64,000 nt of DNA from Janthinobacterium sp051380735 (GTDB lineage: Bacteria > Pseudomonadota > Gammaproteobacteria > Burkholderiales > Burkholderiaceae_D), in NCBI RefSeq assembly GCF_051380735.1, contig NZ_JBNYXQ010000001.1, forward strand, positions 1-64,000, in the 5' to 3' direction. Of this stretch, positions 16,874 through 25,364 are shown in pieces. Under the pieces are notes generated by a model that did no database searches, was not told the origin of the DNA, and saw nothing but the letters and a program-made list of their open reading frames with translations. The number at the start of each line of letters is the position of its first letter. Within the stretch, counting starts at the first letter, position 1. A program made the position numbers and the translations under genes.

Positions 16874-17539
16874 CTATGGACACGGTACTTGTTTCACCTT
16901 GCCGGCGGTATTGAAGGGATCGGCGCCGGCGAGCGGATTGGCCTGTATGGCGTAGCAGGCGGCGCCAGTGGCCGTTATCACGCGCGTAGCGGGCCTGCCA
17001 TTGGCAGTCATATACTCTTCCAGCCTGATCGGTGGTCCGCCGCGCCAGGCGCTGGCGACCAGGGCCGAGAACTTGCTACCGCTTTTCAGCTCGGGCGCCG
17101 CCAGCCACGGTTTGTCGTTCTTCAGTTCGGCGCGCAGGGTTTTGTCGATGCTGCCAGCGGCCATCCGGGCGCGGCTGCGCAGATCGTCGGCCGGCGCCGC
17201 TGGCAGCTCATCTGCAGCGATTGGCTCTGGTGCGGTGCTGATCGCTGCGGCCGGTGCCGCGGTGACCAGTGGGGCCGGGACCGGGACGCTCGCTGGCGGC
17301 AAGCTGCGCCCCTTGCGCGATGGCGCGGTGACAGCGAGCGGAAGGGATGGCATCGGCAGCGTGCGTGGCAAGGGGCGCGGCGGCATCAGGGTCATGAAGG
17401 CCACTTCCGTGTCGTGCTTGAGCTGCCTGGCTGGCAACAGCAAAAAATACAGGCCCAGGCCGTGCATGGCCAGGATCAGCGCCACGGCGGCGCCTTTCAG
17501 GCTGATGCGGCGACTACTAACGGAAGATGGCGGCGGCAT
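16874..17539 (-). CDS. Proline-rich single-span protein next to the siderophore receptor
   Basis: The product has 221 residues. A short cytoplasmic N-terminus is followed by one membrane anchor (GAAVALILAMHGLGLYFLLL), then a long Pro/Ala-rich periplasmic linker and a C-terminal domain of about 90 residues with two cysteines. This layout is TonB-like, but the C-terminal TonB fold motif is not seen. ATG 17539 is chosen because GAGGA lies 6-7 bases upstream; an ATG at 17584 also has a weak site. It is divergent from the receptor gene and shares the upstream region with the Fur box, so joint iron control is plausible. Confidence 0.6.
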   Translation of the reverse strand: MPPPSSVSSRRISLKGAAVALILAMHGLGLYFLLLPARQLKHDTEVAFMTLMPPRPLPRTLPMPSLPLAVTAPSRKGRSLPPASVPVPAPLVTAAPAAAISTAPEPIAADELPAAPADDLRSRARMAAGSIDKTLRAELKNDKPWLAAPELKSGSKFSALVASAWRGGPPIRLEEYMTANGRPATRVITATGAACYAIQANPLAGADPFNTAGKVKQVPCP

Positions 17540-17753
17540 GCGAAATCCTCGAAGCGCCAGGGCGCGGTCCGCCATTCTAGGCATACTTTCCCTGGTGCAT
17601 TAAGAATTCGACAAGGTAGCGCCTGGCGCTACCTTTCCAGGCGAATTTTGCACCTGTGCGCCTGCAGGTCGCCTCTGTTGCACCAAGACCTGTACTTTTT
17701 GGGCAAAAACCAAACGATTTTTGCCATCTTTCACGCAATGTCACGCACTATCA

Positions 17754-17772
17754 TATAATGATAATCATTCTC
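17754..17772. promoter_or_regulatory. Fur box upstream of the siderophore receptor
   Basis: The stretch ATAATGATAATCATT followed by CTC matches about 17 of 19 positions of the Fur consensus. It ends 24 bases before the receptor start, where it would block the promoter in iron-replete cells. Confidence 0.85.
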
Positions 17773-17796
17773 ATTAATATTTAAACAATCACTGCC

Positions 17797-19995
17797 ATGC
17801 TTGCTTTCCGCCTCGCCCCCACCCCCATCGCCCTGGCCGTCTTCCTGCTGGCCAGTTCCGTTGCCCAGGCACAAACGCCCGCCGCCAGCGATGCCCAGAC
17901 CATGCCCAGCGTGGTCGTCAGCGCGTCGGCCGATGCGTCGGCCGAGGGCTTGTCGCGCGCTTATGCGGGCGGCCAGGTGGCGCGCGGCGGGCGCATGGGC
18001 ATACTGGGTTCGGTCGACATGATGGATTCGCCCTTTGGCGCCACCAGCTACACCCAGCAATTCATTGCCGACCAGCAGGCGCGCAGCGTGGGCGACCTGT
18101 TGCAAAGCGACCCGGCCGTGCGCATGTCGCGTGGCTTCGGCAACTTCCAGGAAGTGTATATGATCCGCGGTTTTGCGCTGGACTCGGACGACGTGGCGTA
18201 TAACGGCCTGTACGGTGTGCTGCCGCGCCAGTATGTATCGCCGGAATTGCTGGAACGGGTGGAAGTATTTCGTGGCGCCAGCGCTTTCCTGAATGGTGCG
18301 GCGCCTGGCGGCAGCGGCGTCGGCGGCGCCATCAACCTGATGCCCAAGCGCGCCGGCAATGCGCCGCTGACAGAAGTGACGGTTGGCGTGGAAACAGGCG
18401 GCCATAGCTACGCCGCGATGGACGTGGCGCGCCGCTTCGGCGAGCAACAGGAGTTGGGCGTGCGCGTGAACGCCGCCAAGCGCCAGGGTGAAACCGGCAT
18501 CAAGCATGAAGACCATGAGGTCGGCATGTTTGCCGTCGGTGTCGACTATCGCGGCCCTGGCTGGCGCCTGTCGGCCGACGCCGGCTACCAGAATTTCGAC
18601 CTCGACGCGCCACGCCCGTCAGTCGCCACCTCGGGTGTGGCGGTGCTGCCGTCGGCGCCCGACGCCTCGCGCAACTTTGCCCAGCCCTGGAGTTTTTCCA
18701 GGGAACGCGACGTGTTCGGCACCGCACGCGCCGAATATGATATCGCCCAGGACGTGGTGGCCTGGGCCGCCTTCGGTGGCCGCTCGACACGCGAATCGAA
18801 CAGCCTGGCAAACCCCGCACTGAGCGACAGCAATGGCAATGCCAGCGCCTACCGCTTCGACAATGCGCGCAAGCAGCAAATCCGCACTGGCGAACTGGGC
18901 ATACGCGGCAAGCTGAACACGGGCGCCGTCAGGCACACCGTGGTGGCCAGCTGGTCCGGTCACTGGAATGAAGCGAAGAATGCCTACGCCATCAGCGACT
19001 TTGCCGGCTTCCCGACCAATATCTACAATCCGGTCAATGCCGCCATGCCACCAACGACGTCTTTCGGCGGCGACATGAACGATCCGCGCATCACGCAAAA
19101 GACCATACTCAACAGCTACGCGCTGGCCGACACCATGGCTTTCCTGGATGAACGCTTGCTGTTGACAGTAGGCGTACGCCGCCAGCAGATCAAGGATATC
19201 GGCTATGACTACGGCACCGCCGTGCAGTCGGGTCCGGCTTACGACAAGAGCGCCACCACGCCGGTCGCCGGCCTGGTGTACAAGGCCAACCAGAATGTGT
19301 CGCTGTACGCCAACTATATCGAAGCGCTGGTCAAGGGCCCGGTTGCCAGCGGCACCTATGGCGCCAACCTGGCGCCGGTGACCAACCTGGGTGAAGTATT
19401 TGCCCCGTACAAGTCGAAGCAAAAGGAAATCGGCGTCAAGTATGACGGCGGCAAGCTGGGCATGAGCGCAGCCCTGTTTTCCACCAACAAACCTCAGGGC
19501 GCCATCGTCGGTACCCGTGCCACGCTCGATGGCGAACAACGCAACCAGGGCGTGGAGCTGTCGATCTTCGGCACGCCGATGAGCGGTGTACGCCTGCTCG
19601 GCGGCCTGACCTGGTTGGACACCGACCAGCGCAAGACTGACGTGGCGGCCAACCAGGGCAAGCAGGCTATCGGCGCGCCGGAAACCCAGGTCAGCCTGGG
19701 CGGCGAATGGGACGTGCCGGGTGCGCCAGGCCTGAGCCTGAACGCGCGCACCGTCTATACGTCGAGCCAATATGCGGACCTGGCCAATACCAGGCAATTG
19801 CCGTCGTGGACCCGCGTGGACGTCGGTGCGCGTTACCTGACGCAAGTGGCCGGCCGCGACGTGACCCTGCGCGCCCGCGTCGACAACGTTACCGACCGCA
19901 ACTACTGGGCCTCGGCGGTGTCCTCGTTCGGCGCCGGCAGCCTGGTGCTCGCGTCGCCGCGCACCGTAGTTGTTTCCGCCACGGTCGCGTTCTGA
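17797..19995 (+). CDS. TonB-dependent siderophore receptor
   Basis: This 732-residue outer-membrane receptor imports an Fe-siderophore with energy from TonB. Residues 1-26 are a signal peptide (LAVFLLASSVAQAQ). A TonB-box-like VVVSASA follows at about 39-45, then the plug domain (about 55-180; QARSVGDLLQSDPAVRMSRG, YMIRGFALDSDDVAYNGLYG, RVEVFRGASAFLNG) and a beta-barrel of about 550 residues ending in VVVSATVAF with the terminal Phe of barrel proteins. It belongs to the FhuA/FcuA-like siderophore subfamily; the ligand is not predictable. Control by the Fur box just upstream is well supported. Confidence 0.92.
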   Translation: MLAFRLAPTPIALAVFLLASSVAQAQTPAASDAQTMPSVVVSASADASAEGLSRAYAGGQVARGGRMGILGSVDMMDSPFGATSYTQQFIADQQARSVGDLLQSDPAVRMSRGFGNFQEVYMIRGFALDSDDVAYNGLYGVLPRQYVSPELLERVEVFRGASAFLNGAAPGGSGVGGAINLMPKRAGNAPLTEVTVGVETGGHSYAAMDVARRFGEQQELGVRVNAAKRQGETGIKHEDHEVGMFAVGVDYRGPGWRLSADAGYQNFDLDAPRPSVATSGVAVLPSAPDASRNFAQPWSFSRERDVFGTARAEYDIAQDVVAWAAFGGRSTRESNSLANPALSDSNGNASAYRFDNARKQQIRTGELGIRGKLNTGAVRHTVVASWSGHWNEAKNAYAISDFAGFPTNIYNPVNAAMPPTTSFGGDMNDPRITQKTILNSYALADTMAFLDERLLLTVGVRRQQIKDIGYDYGTAVQSGPAYDKSATTPVAGLVYKANQNVSLYANYIEALVKGPVASGTYGANLAPVTNLGEVFAPYKSKQKEIGVKYDGGKLGMSAALFSTNKPQGAIVGTRATLDGEQRNQGVELSIFGTPMSGVRLLGGLTWLDTDQRKTDVAANQGKQAIGAPETQVSLGGEWDVPGAPGLSLNARTVYTSSQYADLANTRQLPSWTRVDVGARYLTQVAGRDVTLRARVDNVTDRNYWASAVSSFGAGSLVLASPRTVVVSATVAF

Positions 19996-19999
19996 TCGG

Positions 20000-20033
20000 C
20001 AATAATGGGCGCATGACACTGCGCCCATTATTG
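20000..20033. repeat. Perfect hairpin enclosing the start codon of the next gene
   Basis: Arms CAATAATGGGCGCA (20000-20013) and TGCGCCCATTATTG (20020-20033) are exact 14-base complements with a 6-base loop. It begins 5 bases after the receptor stop. The ATG of the amidase-like gene (20013-20015) sits at the top of the stem. There is no T-run after it, so it is not a classical terminator; it may stop receptor mRNA decay or hide the downstream start. Confidence 0.75.
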
Positions 20034-20885
20034 TTGCTAACTTTGCTCTTATCCCTGCCTGCCGCCGCTCAAACGGCGGCGGCGTGTCCTTGGGCCGCCT
20101 GGAAAAGCGGTTTCCAGCGCAATCCCCGCGCGCAAGCCAGTTGCTTGCTGCGCTCCGTCAGGATGTATGCGCGCATCGGCCAGGCAAGCGCCCTGCCCGC
20201 TTTCCTTGATCGCCATGTCGGCGAAAAAGTCACTTTGGCGCGCAGCGACCTGCGCGCTTACCTGGCGCAACAGCAGATAGATGAAAGCGCGCTCGGTGGC
20301 GCGCTTGATGCACCGCTGTCGCGTGCGTCAGGCCGTCTGATCTCGCCCGTGGCGCGCTATTTTGTAATCCACGACACCAGCTATCCGAATTTCCTGTCTG
20401 AGCCGATTCCCGCCGCCATCGATACGCGCGACTGGGATTTCAATGATTTTTCATTGCGCAACCCGACCAAAGGCGCGGGGCCGAAAGGCCATGTGTATGT
20501 CAACCGGCTGGGCGAGTCAGTGGCCGTACATGGCTTTGACGTCGCCAATTTCGCCAGCAAGCTGGAAAAGGACAAGCCCTCGCTGACCGGTTTGTTCCTG
20601 CATGTGGAGCTGGTGCAGCCGCGCAAGTGCGACCCGGCGGGTGGGCGCGGCAATGACGGCGTGGCGCCCGATCCCGGCTTTACGCCGGCCCAGTACGAAC
20701 GCCTGGCCCTGCTGTATATCGCCGCCAGCGTGCGCAAGGGGCAGTGGCTGATCCCCGCCTTTCATGCCGTGCTGGACACAGGCTACGCGAACGGCCACGA
20801 TGACCCGCAAAACTTTTCGCTGGCCGCCTGGTCTGAAGCGATCGCCAGGTTGATCGAAAGCATCCAGCTGGCAGGCTCCCGATAA
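20013..20885 (+). CDS. Secreted amidase-like protein (probable N-acetylmuramoyl-L-alanine amidase fold)
   Basis: The product has 290 residues with a signal peptide of about 20 (RPLLLLTLLLSLPAAAQ). The segments YFVIHDTSYPNF, KGHVYVNRLGESVAVHGFD, LTGLFLHVEL and the late AFHAVLDTGYANGHDDPQNF recall the zinc-ligand and DPxxF layout of Amidase_2 proteins, which cut peptidoglycan stem peptides in the periplasm. Two motif residues differ from the family's classic pattern, so activity is uncertain. The start ATG at 20013 is the only one that yields the signal peptide, yet it has no good ribosome site and lies within a strong hairpin. Expression may depend on readthrough from the receptor gene. Confidence 0.6.
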   Translation: MTLRPLLLLTLLLSLPAAAQTAAACPWAAWKSGFQRNPRAQASCLLRSVRMYARIGQASALPAFLDRHVGEKVTLARSDLRAYLAQQQIDESALGGALDAPLSRASGRLISPVARYFVIHDTSYPNFLSEPIPAAIDTRDWDFNDFSLRNPTKGAGPKGHVYVNRLGESVAVHGFDVANFASKLEKDKPSLTGLFLHVELVQPRKCDPAGGRGNDGVAPDPGFTPAQYERLALLYIAASVRKGQWLIPAFHAVLDTGYANGHDDPQNFSLAAWSEAIARLIESIQLAGSR

Positions 20886-21031
20886 AGCGGCGCGCCCCGT
20901 GATGGCGTCATGGAGCCTGATTTTTCGCCTGCAGCATCCCCAATACCGACCGCCTTGCCACGCCCCACGCACCAATGCGGTGCAGCGCACACAGCGGCGC
21001 ATTAAAATGTGTGTTTTTTCTTATTTCGATC

Positions 21032-21047
21032 TGGCATGCTTCGTGCT
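21032..21047 (+). promoter_or_regulatory. Candidate sigma-54 promoter before the ATP-grasp operon
   Basis: TGGCATGCTTCGTGCT has the GG and GC pairs 10 bases apart and matches TGGCA at -24 and TGC at -12. Transcription would start about 40 bases before the ATG at 21100, which has a strong AGGGGG ribosome site. This is a pattern match only. Confidence 0.35.
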
Positions 21048-21099
21048 GAGGCTACTGCTGATGTAAGCTGACAACCAGGCTCTAGGGGGAAATAATAAT

Positions 21100-22542
21100 A
21101 TGGCGACTTTTTTTAATGAAATGATGGCGGATGCGTCGGGCACCGAAACCCAGGTGCGCGAACATTATCGTGAATTCCATCAATGGCTGGGGCAGCAATC
21201 GCCGGAGACCATCGAGCGCAAGCGTGCCGAGGCCGACCTGACGTTCCGCCGCGTGGGCATTACGTTCGCCGTATATGGCGACGATGCCGGCACGGAGCGC
21301 CTGATTCCGTTCGACACGATTCCCCGGATTATTCCCGCCGATGAATGGGCGCAGATGCAAACCGGGCTGGTGCAGCGGGTCAAGGCCCTGAACATGTTTA
21401 TTCATGATATTTATCATGAGCAGAACATTATCAAGGCAGGCATCATGCCGGCTGAGCAGATCTACAAGAATGCGCAATACCGCCCTGAAATGCAGGGCAT
21501 TTCCGTGGCTTCGGACATCTACGCGCATATCGCCGGCGTCGATATCGTGCGTGCCGGCCAGGGCGAATTTTATGTACTGGAAGACAATCTGCGCGTGCCG
21601 TCCGGCGTGTCCTATATGCTGGAAGACCGCAAGATGATGATGCGGCTGTTTCCGGAACTGTTCGCTCGCAACCGCGTGGCGCCGGTCGACCACTACCCGG
21701 ACATGTTGCTCGACAACCTGCGCTCGGTCGCGCCGATGGGTGTCGATGACCCGACCGTGGTGGTGATGACGCCGGGCATGTACAACTCGGCGTACTTCGA
21801 ACACGCGTTCCTGGCCCAGCAGATGGGCGTGGAACTGGTTGAAGGCAAGGATTTGTTCGTCAATGACAATCTGGTGTATATGCGCACCACGCGCGGGCCG
21901 AAACGGGTCGACGTGATCTATCGCCGCGTCGACGACGATTTCCTCGATCCGCTGGCCTTCCGCTCGGATTCCTCGCTGGGCGTGCCGGGCCTGCTGTCGG
22001 TCTACCGCGCCGGCCGCGTGACCCTGGCCAATGCCATCGGCACCGGCGTGGCCGACGACAAGTCGATCTACCCGTTCGTGCCCGACATGATCAAGTTTTA
22101 CCTGTCGGAAGAGCCGATCCTGAACAACGTGCCGACCTACCAGTGCCGCAAGGCGTCCGACCTGTCGTATGTGCTGGCCAACCTGCCCAAGCTGGTAGTC
22201 AAGGAAGTGCATGGCGCCGGCGGCTACGGCATGCTGGTGGGGCCAGCTTCCACTACCGAGCAGATCGAAGATTTCCGCCAGCGCCTGTTGGCCAACCCGA
22301 GCGGCTATATTGCCCAGCCCACGCTGGCCCTGTCGGCCTGCCCCACGTACGTGGAATCTGGCATCGCGCCGCGCCATATCGATTTGCGCCCGTTCGTGTT
22401 GTCGGGCAAGACCATCTCTATGGTGCCGGGCGGGCTGACCCGCGTGGCGCTGGGAGAAGGCTCGCTGGTGGTCAATTCCTCGCAAGGGGGCGGCACCAAG
22501 GATACTTGGGTACTGGAAAAATCTTTCGTTGGAGACAAATAA
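21100..22542 (+). CDS. Circularly permuted type 2 ATP-grasp protein
   Basis: This 480-residue cytosolic enzyme belongs to the DUF404/DUF407 family, which has a rearranged ATP-grasp fold and probably makes an amide or peptide bond. Typical segments are ALNMFIHDIYHEQNIIKAGI, EFYVLEDNLRVPSGVSYMLE (about 148-167), KSIYPFVPDMIKFYLSEEPI and LVVKEVHGAGGYGMLVGPAS, the last being the ATP-binding Lys/Gly loop. It is the first gene of a four-gene group with the alpha-E, transglutaminase and Anbu genes. Its stop overlaps the next start (TAATG). The natural substrate of the group is unknown; modification of a peptide that Anbu or the transglutaminase acts on is a published type of hypothesis. Confidence 0.9.
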   Translation: MATFFNEMMADASGTETQVREHYREFHQWLGQQSPETIERKRAEADLTFRRVGITFAVYGDDAGTERLIPFDTIPRIIPADEWAQMQTGLVQRVKALNMFIHDIYHEQNIIKAGIMPAEQIYKNAQYRPEMQGISVASDIYAHIAGVDIVRAGQGEFYVLEDNLRVPSGVSYMLEDRKMMMRLFPELFARNRVAPVDHYPDMLLDNLRSVAPMGVDDPTVVVMTPGMYNSAYFEHAFLAQQMGVELVEGKDLFVNDNLVYMRTTRGPKRVDVIYRRVDDDFLDPLAFRSDSSLGVPGLLSVYRAGRVTLANAIGTGVADDKSIYPFVPDMIKFYLSEEPILNNVPTYQCRKASDLSYVLANLPKLVVKEVHGAGGYGMLVGPASTTEQIEDFRQRLLANPSGYIAQPTLALSACPTYVESGIAPRHIDLRPFVLSGKTISMVPGGLTRVALGEGSLVVNSSQGGGTKDTWVLEKSFVGDK

Positions 22543-23486
22543 TGTTGAGCCGCACCGCCGATCACCTGTTCTGGATGGCCCGCTACACCGAACGCGCCGA
22601 AAATACGGCACGCATGCTCGACGTCAACATGCAGACCTCGATGCTGCCGCAATCGCAGGAAGACGCCGAGCAAGGCTGGCGCGCTACCCTGGGCATTTCC
22701 GAGCTGCAAACCGCCTATGATGCCAAGTACGGCAGCTTCCATACGCGCGACGTGCTGGACTTCATGGTGCGCGACCCGAACAACCCGTCGTCCATCATCG
22801 CCTGCCTGACGGGCGCGCGTGAAAACGCACGCGCCGTGCGCGGCACCCTGACCACCGAGGTGTGGGAAACCCAGAACGCCACCTGGCTCGACCTGCAGAA
22901 GCGCCTGAAAAGCAATCTGCTGGAAAACGACCCGAGCGCCTTTTTCGAGTGGGTCAAGTACCGCTCGCATCTGTCGCGCGGTGTGACCCTGGGCACCATG
23001 CTGAAAGACGAAGCCATCCATTTCATTCGCCTGGGCACCTTCCTGGAGCGCGCCGACAATACCGCGCGCATTCTGGACGTGAAGTTCCATGGCGCCAAGG
23101 ACGCGTCGAAAGATATCGCCCAACGCGATTTCTATTACTGGGCGGCACTGCTGCGCTCGGTATCGGGCTTCGAGATCTACCGCAAGGTGTACCGCGACGT
23201 GATCACGCCGGACCGTGTGGCAGACCTGCTGATCCTGCGTGGCGACATGCCCCGTTCGCTGCTGGCCTGCATGGATGACGTGGTCGACAATCTGCACCAT
23301 ATCCGCAATGATGTGTCGGCCGATACTGAACGTTTCGCTGGACGGCTGCATGCCGAACTGAAATTCGGCCATATCGACGACATCCTGAAAGCGGGCCTGC
23401 ACCATACCCTGACCGAGTTCCTGGAAAATATTTATGAACTGGGCAACCGCGTCAGCCGTGATTTCCTCGTTCCCCTGGCGGCCTGA
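22542..23486 (+). CDS. Alpha-E domain protein (DUF403)
   Basis: This 314-residue all-helical protein begins MLSRTADHLFWMARYTERAE, the family signature. It usually accompanies or is fused to the ATP-grasp protein, as here, where the ATG overlaps the previous stop. Other conserved parts are HFIRLGTFLERADNTARILD (about 163-182) and RRDVITP-like DVITPDRVADLLIL. Biochemical function is unknown; a partner or activator of the ATP-grasp enzyme is inferred. Confidence 0.9.
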   Translation: MLSRTADHLFWMARYTERAENTARMLDVNMQTSMLPQSQEDAEQGWRATLGISELQTAYDAKYGSFHTRDVLDFMVRDPNNPSSIIACLTGARENARAVRGTLTTEVWETQNATWLDLQKRLKSNLLENDPSAFFEWVKYRSHLSRGVTLGTMLKDEAIHFIRLGTFLERADNTARILDVKFHGAKDASKDIAQRDFYYWAALLRSVSGFEIYRKVYRDVITPDRVADLLILRGDMPRSLLACMDDVVDNLHHIRNDVSADTERFAGRLHAELKFGHIDDILKAGLHHTLTEFLENIYELGNRVSRDFLVPLAA

Positions 23487-24295
23487 TGATACTGACCATA
23501 CGCCACGAAACCACCTATCACTACAGCAGAGCGCTGACGTACACCATCCAGCAGCTGCACCTTACGCCGCGCATCGAACCGCAGCAGCGCGCGCTGTCCT
23601 GGCAGATCAATACGCCAGGCCAGTGCCACGCTTATACCGATGCCTATGGCAACCTGTCGCAGATGCTGACCATCAACGGCAGGCACCAGTCGCTGTCGCT
23701 GGTGGTGCAAGGCTCGGTGGAAACCATTTACCCCTATCAGGGGCGGCTGAACCTGGTCGACACGCTTTCGCCACTGTTGTTTACCATGCCGACCCGGCTG
23801 ACCGAAGCGGACCCCGCGATCGTCGAGCTGGCTGCGGCCAGCCTGCCGGACCGGGGTACGCCGGCCGCCACCAGTCATTTGCTGCAACTGGCTGAAAACA
23901 TCGCTGGCAAGGTTGCCTATGAGAGCGGCGCCACCGAGGTGACCACCACCGCCAGCGCCGCGCTGGCGCTGGGGCGCGGCGTGTGCCAGGACCACGCCCA
24001 TTTGTACCTGGCCTGCTGCCATGCCTGGGAAATCCCGGCGCGCTATGTATCCGGCTATATCGATCCCGGCACCACCGGCCACGCGGCCAGCCACGCCTGG
24101 GTCGACGCCTGGGTGGTTGACAGCGACTTTGCCGGCTGGGTCAGCATCGATGTCACGCATGCACGCTTGATGACGGATGCGTATTGCCGGCTGGCAATCG
24201 GCCGTGACTACGATTCGGCCGCACCGGTGCGCGGCGTGCGCCGCGGTGGCGGTAAGGAAACCATGAGCGTCGACGTGCAGATCGTACCGGCCTGA
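23486..24295 (+). CDS. Transglutaminase-like cysteine protease-fold protein
   Basis: This 269-residue protein has a bacterial transglutaminase N-terminal domain (RHETTYHYSRALTYTIQQLH, about 5-85) and a catalytic core. The triad is visible: Cys in GRGVCQDHAHLYLACC, His in AASHAWVDAWV and Asp in GWVSIDVTH. It starts on the last base of the alpha-E stop codon (TGATG), so the operon is translationally coupled. No signal peptide is present; action in the cytosol on peptides or isopeptide bonds is inferred. Confidence 0.9.
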   Translation: MILTIRHETTYHYSRALTYTIQQLHLTPRIEPQQRALSWQINTPGQCHAYTDAYGNLSQMLTINGRHQSLSLVVQGSVETIYPYQGRLNLVDTLSPLLFTMPTRLTEADPAIVELAAASLPDRGTPAATSHLLQLAENIAGKVAYESGATEVTTTASAALALGRGVCQDHAHLYLACCHAWEIPARYVSGYIDPGTTGHAASHAWVDAWVVDSDFAGWVSIDVTHARLMTDAYCRLAIGRDYDSAAPVRGVRRGGGKETMSVDVQIVPA

Positions 24296-24398
24296 ACATC
24301 GAAAAAAACGCCCTTAGGTGAGGCTGGGCCTGGCCTGGCTTGCTGGTCCGGGTAGCGGCTGGTGTAGAATGGCGATCTTTTTATTGGTACCGCTCAAG

Positions 24399-25277
24399 AT
24401 GACATACTGCATAGGCATGCGCCTCAATCAGGGCCTGGTCTTCCTGTCCGACTCCCGCACCAATGCCGGCGTGGACCAGGTCGGCACCTTCCGCAAGATG
24501 AGCGTGTTTGAACATCCGGGCGACCGCATGCTGGTCATGATGACCGCCGGTAACTTGTCGATCTCGCAGGCGATCCGCCAGATCGTTGCCGAACACGTCG
24601 ACAGCGATGGACGCAGCATCTGGAATGTCACCAGCATGTATGACGCGGCGCGCATCGTCGGCGAAGCCGTGCGTACGGTGCACCAGCGCGAGGCCAAGGC
24701 GCTGGCAGCCTGCGGCATCGACTTCAATGTCAGCATCATCTTGGGTGGACAGATCGGCGTCGAGCGTTGCCGCCTGTTCCAGGTCTATTCGGCCGGCAAC
24801 TTCATCGAATCGCACGATGAAAACACCTATTTCCAGATCGGTGAAGCCAAGTATGGCAAGCCCATCATCGACCGCGTGATCAACCCCGCCACCAGCCTCG
24901 ATGAAGCGGCCAAGTGCGCGCTCATTTCCATGGATTCGACCCTGCGCTCGAATATTTCGGTCGGCCTGCCGCTGGACCTGCTGGTGTATGAAACCGAACG
25001 CCTGGCCGTCACGCGCTTCGTCACCATCGACGAAAAAAACCAGTATTTCCGCATGATCCGCGACACCTGGGGCAAGCAATTGAAGCAGGTTTTCGAAGCC
25101 ATCGTCGACCCGGTATGGAACGCGGCGCCGGAGGCTACCAGCAATGTGCTGTCCTCGGCCAATATGCACAGCAAACCGGTGCGCGTGGCCATTCCAGAGC
25201 ATGCGGGCCGCAGCGGCCTGGCCATCACGCCTTTGCAGTCGCTGGCCCAGCAGTTCGGTAGCGGCGAACAGCACTGA
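24399..25277 (+). CDS. Anbu-type proteasome-like peptidase
   Basis: The product has 292 residues and is the bacterial ancestral-beta-subunit (Anbu) homologue of HslV and proteasome subunits. The mature N-terminus MTYCIGMRLNQGLVFLSDSR supplies the Thr nucleophile (T2 after removal of Met); D18 and K33 (FRKM) take the places of the catalytic Asp17 and Lys33 of HslV. ATG 24399 is chosen for this reason, although the frame is open 27 codons upstream. It lies 104 bases after the transglutaminase and may have its own promoter. With the three genes before it, it forms the conserved Anbu cluster of proteobacteria; the physiological substrate is not known. Confidence 0.9.
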   Translation: MTYCIGMRLNQGLVFLSDSRTNAGVDQVGTFRKMSVFEHPGDRMLVMMTAGNLSISQAIRQIVAEHVDSDGRSIWNVTSMYDAARIVGEAVRTVHQREAKALAACGIDFNVSIILGGQIGVERCRLFQVYSAGNFIESHDENTYFQIGEAKYGKPIIDRVINPATSLDEAAKCALISMDSTLRSNISVGLPLDLLVYETERLAVTRFVTIDEKNQYFRMIRDTWGKQLKQVFEAIVDPVWNAAPEATSNVLSSANMHSKPVRVAIPEHAGRSGLAITPLQSLAQQFGSGEQH

Positions 25278-25364
25278 GTCCGTGCGCGTCACTGGCACGC
25301 AGCGTGCTATTATGGCAAGATGAATTGATCATCGATTCATTTTGCTCAGAGAGGCGGGTGGCGC

